A stretch of 64,000 nt of DNA from Lachnospiraceae bacterium. GTDB taxonomy: Bacteria; Bacillota; Clostridia; Lachnospirales; Lachnospiraceae. The translations under genes and the position numbers were made by a program. This document shows, one piece after another, positions 41,446 through 50,275 of the stretch; position 1 is the stretch's first letter; each line of letters starts with the position of its first letter. The DNA lies in the NCBI GenBank assembly GCA_017431345.1, contig JAFRLH010000077.1:1-64000 (forward strand). The letters are read 5' to 3'. A model generated the notes under the pieces. That model ran no database searches and had not been told where the DNA came from. It saw nothing but the letters and a program-made list of their open reading frames with translations.

Positions 41446-43884
41446 ATGAACATTCTTGAAAAAATCAGGACTTCGATTACCTATTTTGACGGCGGGATGG
41501 GCACGCTCCTGCAGGCGTGCGGCTTAAAGCCCGGTGAACTGCCGGAGACATGGAATATCCTGCACCCGGAGATCATCGCGGATATCCACAGCAGTTACTA
41601 TGCCGCCGGCTCCAATATCATCACGACGAATACATTCGGCGCAAATTCGTTTAAATATGACGGAAAAGACGGAAGATATTCCGTGGAGGAAGTCGTGCAG
41701 GCGGGTGTGCGGATCGCTGTGCAGCAGCGCGACAAGGAGCTTGGGAAGCCGGGAGCCGGAGAACCGTCCCCTGTCCCCCGCTACGTCGCGCTGGATATCG
41801 GGCCGCTCGGAAAGATGCTGAAGCCGCTCGGCGATCTGGACTTTGAAGAAGCGGTCGCGCGGTTTGCTGAGATCGTCCGGGCAGGAGCTCCCTGCGGTGC
41901 AGACGTTATCCTCATCGAGACCATGAACGACTGCTACGAGACAAAAGCCGCCGTCCTGGCAGCGAAGGAAAACAGTGATCTCCCGGTCTTTGTCACCTGC
42001 GTCTATGACGAGCGGAAGAAGCTCATGACCGGCGCGGATCCGCAGGCGATGGCGGCCATGCTGGAAGGCCTGGGCGTGGATGCGATCGGCATGAACTGTT
42101 CACTCGGGCCGGAGCAGATGCTCTCTGTCGTCCCGGAACTGGCCGCAGCCGCATCCATCCCCGTGATCGTCAGCCCGAACGCGGGGCTTCCGAGAACGGA
42201 AAACGGAAAGACCGTTTATGACGTGGACGCGGAAACGTTCGCCGGATTCATGCGCAAGATCGTAAACGCCGGCGCGCATATCATCGGCGGCTGCTGCGGC
42301 ACGACCCCCGAGTATATCAAAGCAGAGATCGCAGCCACGAAAGACCTGCCGCTGCCGGAAATCAAAGATAAACACAGGCCGGTGGTCTCTTCGTATTCCC
42401 ACGCGGTGTATTTCGATGACGTTCCCGTGCTGATCGGTGAAAGGCTCAATCCCACCGGCAAGAAGCTGCTGAAGGCAGCGCTCCGGGAAAAGAACATGGA
42501 CTATGTCATGCAGGAAGCCATCAAGCAGGCGGAATGCGGCGCGGAAGTGCTGGACGTCAATGTAGGTCTGCCCGAGATCAGTGAAGCAGAAATGCTTCCG
42601 GAGTGCGTTTTCGCCGTGCAAAGCGTTACGGATGTGCCGCTCCAGCTGGACACCGGCGATGCGGATGCGCTCGCCCGCGCCCTGCGCATGTATAACGGTA
42701 AGCCGATGATCAATTCTGTCAACGGCAAAGCAGAATCCATGGCAGCTGTTTTCCCGCTTGCAAAAAAATACGGCGGTCTCATTGTCGCCTTAACGCTTGA
42801 TGAAAATGGAATTCCCGCGACGGCGGAAGGAAGATTCGCGATCGCAAAGAGGATCATGGAGGAAGCCGGGAAATACGGAATCCGGCCGTGCGATCTGATT
42901 TTTGATCCGCTTGCGCTGACCATTTCTTCGGATAAATATGCAGCATTGACTGCCGTGGAAACGATCGAACTAATCAAAAACAGGCTCGGCGGCATCTGCA
43001 GCCTCGGCATCTCGAACATTTCCTTCGGGCTGCCGCACAGGGACTTCATCACAGCTTCGTTCTTCACGATGGCGCTTCAGAAAGGACTGAAGGCCGCGAT
43101 CATGAATCCGTTCTCGGTTGAAATGATGAAAGCCTACAGATCGTTCCTGGCGCTGAACGCGATGGATGACAACTGCCTGCAATATCTGGCATTTGCGCAG
43201 ACTGTCAGCGAGACGGTGCAGGCGGCATCTGCAGGAAAAACTACCGGATCCGCAGCCGAAGCATCAGGAAGCGGAAGCCTCAAGGACGCGATCGTCCACG
43301 GTCTGAAAGAGAAGTCGGCTAACATCGCCGGTGCGCTCCTTGAAACCAAAGAGCCCATGAGCCTGATCCATGAAGAAATCATCCCTGCGCTGGATGAAGT
43401 AGGCGCGGGCTTTGAGGAAAAACGTATCTATCTGCCGCAGCTCCTGATGAGCGCGGAAGCCGCGACCGCCGCCTTTGATGTGATCCGGGCGCGCATTCCT
43501 GCCGGAGACGGCACTGCGCCGAAGATCATCCTGGCGACGGTGAAGGGCGATATCCACGATATCGGCAAGAATATCGTGCGGGTGCTGCTGGAGAACTACA
43601 GTTACCGCGTGGTCGATCTCGGAAAAGACGTGCCGCCGGAGAAGATCGTGGAGACCGCCGTGAAGGAGAATATCCGCATGGTCGGCCTTTCCGCGCTGAT
43701 GACCACCACTGTTCCCGCGATGGAAGAGACGATCAAACAGCTGCGCGCTGTGGGATGGGACGGTATGGTCGCCGTCGGCGGCGCCGTGCTGACGCAGGAG
43801 TACGCTGACATGATCGGCGCGGACGTTTACGCGAAAAATGCCATGGATACTGTGAAGGAAGCCAACCGGTTCTTTGACAGATGA
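41446..43884 (+). CDS. metH: Cobalamin-dependent methionine synthase without activation domain
   Basis: 812 residues. The homocysteine S-methyltransferase domain (about 1-300) has zinc ligands in MNCSLGP and GGCCGTTPEY (near 281). The pterin-binding domain (about 320-580) follows, then a B12 cap and the B12-binding domain with Asp702-x-His704-x-x-Gly707 (GDIHDIGKN). The usual C-terminal AdoMet domain is absent and is supplied by the preceding gene. Residues about 103-112 (GAGEPSPVPR) are encoded by a GGGGACGG-type repeat inserted before YVALDIGPLGK. A Gly/Ser/Ala-rich linker (near 590-606) joins the pterin and cap parts. Confidence 0.93.
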   Translation: MNILEKIRTSITYFDGGMGTLLQACGLKPGELPETWNILHPEIIADIHSSYYAAGSNIITTNTFGANSFKYDGKDGRYSVEEVVQAGVRIAVQQRDKELGKPGAGEPSPVPRYVALDIGPLGKMLKPLGDLDFEEAVARFAEIVRAGAPCGADVILIETMNDCYETKAAVLAAKENSDLPVFVTCVYDERKKLMTGADPQAMAAMLEGLGVDAIGMNCSLGPEQMLSVVPELAAAASIPVIVSPNAGLPRTENGKTVYDVDAETFAGFMRKIVNAGAHIIGGCCGTTPEYIKAEIAATKDLPLPEIKDKHRPVVSSYSHAVYFDDVPVLIGERLNPTGKKLLKAALREKNMDYVMQEAIKQAECGAEVLDVNVGLPEISEAEMLPECVFAVQSVTDVPLQLDTGDADALARALRMYNGKPMINSVNGKAESMAAVFPLAKKYGGLIVALTLDENGIPATAEGRFAIAKRIMEEAGKYGIRPCDLIFDPLALTISSDKYAALTAVETIELIKNRLGGICSLGISNISFGLPHRDFITASFFTMALQKGLKAAIMNPFSVEMMKAYRSFLALNAMDDNCLQYLAFAQTVSETVQAASAGKTTGSAAEASGSGSLKDAIVHGLKEKSANIAGALLETKEPMSLIHEEIIPALDEVGAGFEEKRIYLPQLLMSAEAATAAFDVIRARIPAGDGTAPKIILATVKGDIHDIGKNIVRVLLENYSYRVVDLGKDVPPEKIVETAVKENIRMVGLSALMTTTVPAMEETIKQLRAVGWDGMVAVGGAVLTQEYADMIGADVYAKNAMDTVKEANRFFDR

Positions 43885-43921
43885 AAAATTGGTTTCCGGC
43901 AGATGATGAAGTCAGGACGAT

Positions 43922-44108
43922 CTATTTTCTGTACAGCGCCTGAACCGGCAGGGCTGATCCGCTTTCTGTACAGCGTCTGAGCTGACAGAGGCGATCCGCT
44001 TTCTGTACAGCGTCTGAACCGGCAGGGCTGATCCCTTTCTGTACAGCGTCTGAGCTGGCATAGGCGATCCGTTTTCTGTATGGTGTTTGAACTGACAGGG
44101 CAGAGAGA
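43922..44108. repeat. 37-bp tandem array with alternating unit types
   Basis: Five units with the GTACAG core at 43931, 43968, 44005 and 44041 and a degenerate fifth at 44078 (spacing 37, 37, 36, 37). Units alternate between type A (TGAACCGGCAGGGCTGATCC) and type B (TGAGCTGACAGAGGCGATCC) as A-B-A-B-A', a higher-order 74-bp period. The 36-bp step breaks any reading frame, so the array is unlikely to be coding. It lies between metH and the permease gene. Confidence 0.85.
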
Positions 44109-44153
44109 ATCTGCTATAATCATAAGCAGAAACCAAATTCACGGAGAAAGAAA

Positions 44154-45419
44154 ATGCGTACTGCAGCAATTTTGTTTATCCTGATGTATATCCTGATGAT
44201 CGCGCTGCCGAAATACCGCGTGTATTTCGTGCTCAGCGTTGCCGTCATCTATGTCGCGCTCGGCATCCTGCCTGTCAGCGGGATCCTTCCGGCCATCAAC
44301 TGGAATGTCCTGATGATGATCACCGGTACGATGCTGGTCGTCTATTACTTTATCGAATCAATGATGCCGAACCTGATCGCGGGAAAGCTGCTCACCGCAG
44401 CCGGGAACGTGATGTGGGTCACGATTTATATGTCCCTCTTCGCCGGCATCATTTCTGCATTTATCGATAATGTAGCAACAGTCCTGATGGTCGCGCCGGT
44501 CGGCTTCGTCATCTGCAAAAAGCTGAATATTTCACCGGTGCCGATGATCATTTCCATCGCCGTTTCCTCAAACCTTCAGGGCGCGGCCACGCTGGTCGGC
44601 GACACGACGTCGATCCTGCTCGCAGTCCACGCCGGCATGGATTTCTCGGATTTCTTCTGGATGCACGGAAGGCCCGGTATTTTCTTCGCGGTCGAACTGG
44701 GCGCCCTGGCAACGGTGCCGATCATGATGTTCCTGTTCAGGAAAGACAAATATCCGGTCGGAGAAGGCGGTGAGGTGGAAGTGAAGTCTATCCTGCCGAC
44801 CGTGCTTCTGTTCGGGCTTATTCTTCTTCTGATCATTGCCTCGTTCTTCAAGAGCAAACCCGCGCTGACGAACGGATATATCTGCCTGAGCCTCGGGCTG
44901 GTCGCAATCGTCTGGAACCTGATCCGGGGCGATAAAGCCGGAACGGTAAAAGGAGCGCTTGGCAGCATTGATAAGGAAACGCTGATCCTGCTTGCCTCGC
45001 TGTTCATCGTAATCGAAGGCGTGACGCGTGCCGGGATCATCGATCTGCTTTCAAAATGGATCGTGGAAGTCGGCGGCGGGAACAAGTTCCTGATGTTCAC
45101 GATGATCGTCTGGGGATCCGTCATCATTTCCGCTTTTGTAGACAACATTCCTTATGTCGCCACGATGCTGCCTGTGCTTGCGGGTGTGGTAGAATCTCTC
45201 GGCGTGTCGCCGGAGCTTTTGTACTTTGGCCTGCTGACAGGCGCTACACTCGGCGGAAACCTGACGCCGATCGGCGCTTCCGCCAATATCACGGCAGTCG
45301 GTATGCTGAAGAAAAATGGGTATAATGTATCCTTTAAGGATTTCATGCGGATCGGCATGCCGTTTACGCTGACAGCAGTAGCAGTGGGATATCTGGTGAT
45401 CTGGTTCCTGTGGAAATAA
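44154..45419 (+). CDS. SLC13/ArsB-type membrane permease
   Basis: A 421-residue polytopic membrane protein with about ten hydrophobic segments. Two related halves each contain a signature: FAGIISAFIDNVATVLMVAP in the first and IISAFVDNIPYVATMLPV in the second. This matches the ion-transporter superfamily holding ArsB, NhaD and SLC13 anion carriers. The substrate cannot be told; dicarboxylate, citrate, arsenite or Na+/H+ exchange are all possible. No ars genes are nearby. GGAGAAAG precedes the ATG. Confidence 0.82.
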   Translation: MRTAAILFILMYILMIALPKYRVYFVLSVAVIYVALGILPVSGILPAINWNVLMMITGTMLVVYYFIESMMPNLIAGKLLTAAGNVMWVTIYMSLFAGIISAFIDNVATVLMVAPVGFVICKKLNISPVPMIISIAVSSNLQGAATLVGDTTSILLAVHAGMDFSDFFWMHGRPGIFFAVELGALATVPIMMFLFRKDKYPVGEGGEVEVKSILPTVLLFGLILLLIIASFFKSKPALTNGYICLSLGLVAIVWNLIRGDKAGTVKGALGSIDKETLILLASLFIVIEGVTRAGIIDLLSKWIVEVGGGNKFLMFTMIVWGSVIISAFVDNIPYVATMLPVLAGVVESLGVSPELLYFGLLTGATLGGNLTPIGASANITAVGMLKKNGYNVSFKDFMRIGMPFTLTAVAVGYLVIWFLWK

Positions 45420-45436
45420 GACAGACAGCAGGTAAA

Positions 45437-45491
45437 GAAGGAAAAACACTGGGGACGGTTACCCAAGAACCGTCCCCAGTGTTTTTCCTTC
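45437..45491. terminator. Perfect 24-bp GGGGACGG hairpin between convergent genes
   Basis: The left arm (45437-45460) and right arm (45468-45491) are exact reverse complements around ACCCAAG. They contain AAAAACACTGGGGACGGTT and its mirror. A- and T-runs in the arms suit bidirectional termination. The right arm also encodes the last ten codons of the TetR gene. Confidence 0.88.
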
Positions 45492-46118
45492 TTCGATTGC
45501 CTCCCCGGCAATCCGGTCTGCATTTTCAAACGGAATGCAGGGATTTTTTTCATTGTCCCGGGGAGGCGCCAGGAACAGCAGCACAGCCGGAACGAGCTTT
45601 CTGAAACTGCCGTCGAAATCCGCCGAGAAAGCACCGGTCTCCATGAACTGGAATTCAAGGGAAGACATGGCGGTGACTGCGTTCCGCAGGGTCGTTTCTG
45701 TCTGCCCGGTGTTTCCGCCAGGCGCGGGTCCGTCCTGCTCCAGGAAAGTCAGGAGCAGCCGGTAATGGCGGTCGTAATAGTCAAAGCGCATCACCGGAGA
45801 ATTGATGACCTGATTATAAATTCTGTAATACCCGGCAGAGTTCACGATAAAATGATGAAAAGCGTACTCCGCTGCAAAAAAGCCGGTAATGCCGTGCTGT
45901 ACCCTCCATTCGGGGGACAGCCGGCGGAGGAACTGTCCGAATACCCTGTCGTGGATGGTCATCAGGATATCTTCCTTTTTGGGATAATGATAAGTCAGAT
46001 TTCCGACGGATATTCCGAGTCGCCCCGCGATATCTCTCATCGTGACGGAATCATAGTCTTTTTCAAGGAACATTGCCTGGGCTGTGTCCACGATCTTTTC
46101 CCGGATGTTCTTGTCCAT
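45459..46118 (-). CDS. TetR/AcrR-family transcriptional regulator
   Basis: A 219-residue regulator. The N-terminal helix-turn-helix (MRDIAGRLGISVGNLTYHYPKKEDIL) is clear. The C-terminal ligand domain is variable and gives no ligand. GGGGAGGAA precedes the ATG. It is divergent from the large oxidoreductase gene 122 bp away, whose promoter region contains a TAAAGTT/AACTTTA dyad, so it probably controls that operon. Its last ten residues (EGKTLGTVLG) and its stop codon lie in a hairpin repeat, which suggests the natural C-terminus was replaced or trimmed by the repeat. Confidence 0.88.
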   Translation of the reverse strand: MDKNIREKIVDTAQAMFLEKDYDSVTMRDIAGRLGISVGNLTYHYPKKEDILMTIHDRVFGQFLRRLSPEWRVQHGITGFFAAEYAFHHFIVNSAGYYRIYNQVINSPVMRFDYYDRHYRLLLTFLEQDGPAPGGNTGQTETTLRNAVTAMSSLEFQFMETGAFSADFDGSFRKLVPAVLLFLAPPRDNEKNPCIPFENADRIAGEAIEEGKTLGTVLG

Positions 46119-46153
46119 GATGCGCTTCCTCCCCTGTTCCGTTCAAAAATATG

Positions 46154-46222
46154 TTGCATAAACCCTATATTTGTATTATTATAAAATCAGTTTAGCACAT
46201 GTCCTAAAGTTAGTCAACTTTA
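46154..46222 (+). promoter_or_regulatory. Promoter and candidate TetR operator of the oxidoreductase operon
   Basis: TTGCAT (46154-46159) and TATTAT (46177-46182) with a 17-base spacer form a good sigma-A promoter. TAAAGTT (46205-46211) and AACTTTA (46216-46222) form a perfect 7-bp dyad downstream of the predicted start and just before the AAAGGAG ribosome binding site, a place where a repressor would block transcription. The divergent TetR gene is the obvious candidate. Confidence 0.6.
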
Positions 46223-46240
46223 ACAGAAAGGAGCAATGGT

Positions 46241-48937
46241 ATGGCAAAAAACGCATGGGCGAAATATGCTACACACATGTCCATGGTAGGCGGTCTGTTC
46301 CTGGGACCGCAGGGGAATAACAGCAGCTGGGCCCTCATGTTCAAGGAACTCGTTCCCGAGGAGGAGGCAGCACTGGGCCTTCATATGACGAACAAACCGA
46401 TGTCTGTGGAGAAGATCGCGGAGAGAGCAAAACTTCCGGTTGAGAAAGTGGAGCCAATGCTGAAACATATGGCGCAGAAGGGCCTGATTTTTGAGCGGCT
46501 TACCAGAAACGGGAAACCGTTCTATAATGTCCCGCCCTTTATTCCCGGATTTTATGAATTCGTGATGACAGACCCGGAAACGATCAAAAATCCGAAGGTC
46601 GCTGCATTGTTCCGCAAGACGCTGGATGATCTGGGCGTGCTGCTCCAGAATGTCGACGTCCAGGGCGGCGGACTGATGAAGGTCACGCCGGTCATGAAGG
46701 AGATCCAGGCGACACAGAAGACATACTCCTTTGAGGATGTCATGACATTCATCAACAACGCGAAGCGCTATTCTGTGGCTGACTGTGCCTGCCGTACGGC
46801 AGCGAAACTGGTCGGAAAGGGCTGCGAACATCCCATCGAGGGAACCTGCATGCAGTTCGACGAGACCGCGGATTATTATGTCCGCACCGGCCGCGGCAGA
46901 TACCTGACAAAAGAAGAAGCGATCCAGACACTGGAGATGGTGGAGAAAGCCGGTCTTGTTCACTGTGCGTTCCAGGTGGAAGGCAAGGATTATACCACTT
47001 TCATCTGCAACTGCTGCGGATGTTCCTGCGCCGGCCTCAGGCAGATCAACCGCGTGGACGGCAACCCGATGTCCCATTCCAATTTCCGCGCCAAAGTCAA
47101 TGAAGACAAGTGCGTAGCCTGCGGCGACTGTGTGGACATCTGTCCGATTAATGCGGTCACGCTCGGCACCAATTTTGCGGGAACGGACGAAGAGCAGGCG
47201 CCGTATTACAGAAAAGCAAAGAATCACTGGTATTTCAAGAAAGACATTCGGGATGATTTCATCAATGAGAGGAACGCATCCTCCAACTTCGGCACAGCGC
47301 CCTGCAAAGTGGCATGTCCTGCCCATATCGCCGTACAGGGATATATCCAGAAGGCTTCCGAAGGAAACTATCTGGATGCGCTCAAGGTGATCAAGAAAGA
47401 CAATCCGCTTCCCGCTATCTGCGGACGCATCTGCCCGCATCCCTGTGAAGCGGCATGTACGAGGAATACGCTGGACCAGGGCCTTGCCATTGACGCCATC
47501 AAGATGTTTATCGCGGATAAGGAAATGGCCCGTGAGACGAGATTCATTCCTGAAAAGAAGGGATCTTATGACAATAAAGTCGCGATCATCGGTGCCGGAC
47601 CTGCCGGTCTTACGGCGGCTTATTATCTCGCGGAAGAAGGATTCAAAGTCACGGTGTTCGATAAAGCCGAAAAGCCCGGCGGCATGCTGACGAACGGCAT
47701 TCCCGCTTTCCGTCTGGAGAAGAATGTCATCGAAGCCGAGATCGATGTCATCAGAGAGATGGGCGTAGAATTCAGGTGCGGCGTGGAAGTCGGCGCCGAC
47801 GTCACCATTGATCAGCTCCGCAAAGAAGGCTATGAAGCATTCTATCTTGCAATCGGCGCGCAGGACGGCGCGATGCTCGGGCTCGAGAACGAAGATCTGC
47901 CCAATGTGATGAATGGCGTGACATATCTCGATCTTGCGAACCGCGGAAAAGAGACTGGCCTGAAGGGCAAAGTCATCGTTGTCGGCGGCGGAAATGTCGC
48001 AATCGATGTAGCCCGTACCGCAGTCCGTGACGGCGCAGAATCCGTAGCGATGTACTGCCTTGAATCCGCGGAAGAAATGCCTGCTGCGGCGGATGAGCAG
48101 ATCGAGGCGAAGGAAGAAGGCATCACGATCCACAACGGCTGGGGTCCGATGACCATTCTGAATGAGAACGGCCTGGCAACAGGCATCCGATTCAAGAAAT
48201 GCGTTTCCGTCCTGGACGATCAGAAGCGCTTCAACCCTGCCTATGATGAATCCGTAACGCTGGATGTCGAAGGCGCGACCATTCTGCTTGCGATCGGACA
48301 GCGGATCAACTGGGGCAAACTGCTGGAAGGCGAAAATGTAGAGATCGAAAGAGGAAACCGTGTTGTCGTGGATCCCATCACTTATCAGACAACCGCGGAA
48401 GGTATTTTCGCAGGCGGCGACGTTGTTACCGGACCGAAATTTGCCATCGACGCGATCGCGATGGGCAAACAGGGAGCCGTTTCCATCTCCAGGCTTCTTC
48501 GCGGACGCCATCTGAAAGACGGAAGAAATGCGACCTTCAAGAGTATCAACATCAATGCCGTGACGATGCCGCTTGCCAGTGTAGATACGACGCCCAGACA
48601 GTTCGCGCCGGAGATCGATCATGCGAAAGCGATCCGGACATTCAATGATCTCAGAAGCGGTCTTACGGAAGAGCAGATCAAAAAAGAATCCGGCAGATGT
48701 CTGCACTGCGGCCGGTCTGTAGTCGATATGGACAGATGCATCGGCTGCGGCGTCTGCGTGCACCGCTGCGATTTTGACGCCATCCATCTTGTCAGGGTCG
48801 ACGATACCCAGTTCGCTGAAACGATGGGCACATGGTACCGCAGAGCGGCAGTAAGCGCTGCGAAGAGAGGCGTCAATATCGCGCTTACCGCAGCCCAGGA
48901 AGCGGTTTCTGATCTTTCTGCCAAAAGAAAGAGATGA
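46241..48937 (+). CDS. Large Fe-S/FAD oxidoreductase (GltD-like with ferredoxin modules)
   Basis: 898 residues. A winged-helix-like N-terminus (about 1-110: PMSVEKIAERAKLPVEKVEPML) is followed by a Cys-rich region (CACRTAAKL, CNCCGCSCAG) and a 4Fe-4S motif (CVACGDCVDICPINAV, about 288-303). A GltD-like module comes next: CKVACPAHIAVQGYI, ICGRICPHPCEAAC, the FAD motif AIIGAGPAGLTAAYYLAEEG and the pyridine-nucleotide motif VIVVGGGNVAIDVARTA. The C-terminus holds CLHCGRSVVDMDRCIGCGVCVHRC. It likely passes electrons between NAD(P)H and ferredoxin or an unknown partner. AAAGGAG precedes the ATG. hypA follows directly. Confidence 0.87.
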   Translation: MAKNAWAKYATHMSMVGGLFLGPQGNNSSWALMFKELVPEEEAALGLHMTNKPMSVEKIAERAKLPVEKVEPMLKHMAQKGLIFERLTRNGKPFYNVPPFIPGFYEFVMTDPETIKNPKVAALFRKTLDDLGVLLQNVDVQGGGLMKVTPVMKEIQATQKTYSFEDVMTFINNAKRYSVADCACRTAAKLVGKGCEHPIEGTCMQFDETADYYVRTGRGRYLTKEEAIQTLEMVEKAGLVHCAFQVEGKDYTTFICNCCGCSCAGLRQINRVDGNPMSHSNFRAKVNEDKCVACGDCVDICPINAVTLGTNFAGTDEEQAPYYRKAKNHWYFKKDIRDDFINERNASSNFGTAPCKVACPAHIAVQGYIQKASEGNYLDALKVIKKDNPLPAICGRICPHPCEAACTRNTLDQGLAIDAIKMFIADKEMARETRFIPEKKGSYDNKVAIIGAGPAGLTAAYYLAEEGFKVTVFDKAEKPGGMLTNGIPAFRLEKNVIEAEIDVIREMGVEFRCGVEVGADVTIDQLRKEGYEAFYLAIGAQDGAMLGLENEDLPNVMNGVTYLDLANRGKETGLKGKVIVVGGGNVAIDVARTAVRDGAESVAMYCLESAEEMPAAADEQIEAKEEGITIHNGWGPMTILNENGLATGIRFKKCVSVLDDQKRFNPAYDESVTLDVEGATILLAIGQRINWGKLLEGENVEIERGNRVVVDPITYQTTAEGIFAGGDVVTGPKFAIDAIAMGKQGAVSISRLLRGRHLKDGRNATFKSININAVTMPLASVDTTPRQFAPEIDHAKAIRTFNDLRSGLTEEQIKKESGRCLHCGRSVVDMDRCIGCGVCVHRCDFDAIHLVRVDDTQFAETMGTWYRRAAVSAAKRGVNIALTAAQEAVSDLSAKRKR

Positions 48938-48943
48938 CCGGTT

Positions 48944-49285
48944 ATGCATGAATTGAGTATCGTTCAGAATATTGTCGAGACGACAGACGCCTTCGCCAGG
49001 GAGCACGGTGTCGAAAAGGTCTCGTACGTGGCGCTGAAGATCGGGGCAGCTACCGGTATTGAAGAGAGATATGTAAGGATGTATTTCCCGGATGTGGCGG
49101 AAGGTACTGCGCTCGAAGGCGCTGAAGTACGGATTGAGGAAGTGCCGGAGGAGGCTTTCTGCCTGGACTGCGGCAATGTGTTCAATCCCCGGAAAAGCAG
49201 CGATAAGTGCCCGGAATGCGGATGCAGCGTGTATGATCTGCTGCACGGGAATGAGCTGATGATCCGGGAAATCGGATATAATTAA
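48944..49285 (+). CDS. hypA: HypA/HybF-type nickel metallochaperone
   Basis: 113 residues. The N-terminal MHELSIVQNIV carries the nickel-binding His2, and a zinc ribbon (CLDCGNVFNPRKSSDKCPEC) is present. HypA delivers nickel to [NiFe]-hydrogenase precursors or urease. Here it is cotranscribed with the Fe-S/FAD oxidoreductase (6-bp gap), with no hydrogenase or other hyp genes in the window. It could serve a hydrogenase encoded elsewhere or act in maturation of another enzyme. Confidence 0.9.
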   Translation: MHELSIVQNIVETTDAFAREHGVEKVSYVALKIGAATGIEERYVRMYFPDVAEGTALEGAEVRIEEVPEEAFCLDCGNVFNPRKSSDKCPECGCSVYDLLHGNELMIREIGYN

Positions 49286-49500
49286 AAAGCGTAATGGGAG
49301 GAGGCTGCCGCATGTAATGCGGGAGCCTCTTTGCTGTACGGGAATACAAATCATTCCAGAGAAAAAATGTGTAAATGCAGGAAAAATAAAGAAAATTATT
49401 GCAAATCCGGTAATATTGTGATAAAGTTACTATAGAATACCAATAGATTCAGTCAGCCGGATGCTGCTGTAAGAAATATTATGAAAGGACGGTGGAACAC

Positions 49501-50148
49501 ATGATAGGGCCTTCACAGGAAATCGAATGCAAAAAGAATCCGAGGATAAAAATCAGGGCGCTGAAGGGTCATTTTGCAATGACGAACTCGCATACCAATT
49601 TTTATGTCGACATTATCGACGTGAAGCACAATCAGGCGCAGGCTGAACGTGCAGCGGAAGTCATTGCGCAGGATTTCAGTTATCAGAGCGTCGTGGACAC
49701 CATTGTATGCATGGACAGAAGTAATGTAATCGGTGCTTATCTCGCGGAGGCGCTCAGCAAGAACGACATGTATTCTCTGAACCGCAAGAAAGAGCTTTAT
49801 GTAATAAGCCCCGAGCTGGAGAATGCCGCGCAGATGATCTTCCGTGACAATCTGCAGCCTCATATCCGCGGAAAGAGAATCCTGATCCTCTGCGGAAATG
49901 TGCTCACCGGCAAGAGCCTGCAGAAGGCAATCGAATGTGTACGGTATTACGGCGGAGAAGTGATTGGCGCAGCCGCAGTGTTCTCTGATCTGGAGGAGGT
50001 CGGCGGTGTTCCGGTCAAATCTCTCTTTACGCCGGCTGATGTCCCGGGATATGACGCCTGCCTGCTTTCGAATTGCAGCCTGTGTGCAGCCGGGCAGAAG
50101 ATCGATGCGCTGGCGAACAGCTATGGATATTCGGTCATTCCGCAGTAA
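49501..50148 (+). CDS. Orotate phosphoribosyltransferase-like protein with altered PRPP loop
   Basis: A 215-residue type I PRTase-fold protein. The usual PRPP loop with an acidic pair is replaced by ILILCGNVLTGKSLQKAIE: the TGKS part is kept, but the two acidic residues are Cys-Gly. A C-terminal SNCSLCAAGQKIDALANSYG has two cysteines. It may be a degenerate enzyme or a regulatory binder. The ATG at 49501 is preferred to the GTG at 49492 because AAAGGA then has usable spacing. No pyrimidine genes are adjacent, so the pyrE name is not applied. Confidence 0.7.
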   Translation: MIGPSQEIECKKNPRIKIRALKGHFAMTNSHTNFYVDIIDVKHNQAQAERAAEVIAQDFSYQSVVDTIVCMDRSNVIGAYLAEALSKNDMYSLNRKKELYVISPELENAAQMIFRDNLQPHIRGKRILILCGNVLTGKSLQKAIECVRYYGGEVIGAAAVFSDLEEVGGVPVKSLFTPADVPGYDACLLSNCSLCAAGQKIDALANSYGYSVIPQ

Positions 50149-50275
50149 AACATTCCAAAATGACAAATGCAATTCAGGTAAAAACGGGTGCTTCGGCATC
50201 CGTTTTTTTATGGAATCAAACGGAGAAGTATCTTTTGCGTTTGTAAGAAGTCCAGGTAATTGACCGACAATTGCC

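Noticed and set aside
43827-44123. 98-residue minus-strand ORF with repeated RRCTE-like units
   Set aside because: It overlaps the end of metH and the 37-bp array, whose 36/37-bp steps shift the frame between units.
46220-49354. 1044-residue open frame on the minus strand
   Set aside because: It runs antisense across the whole oxidoreductase and hypA genes, which have clear motifs and ribosome binding sites. The antisense frame shows no recognisable domain and is a by-product of codon bias.
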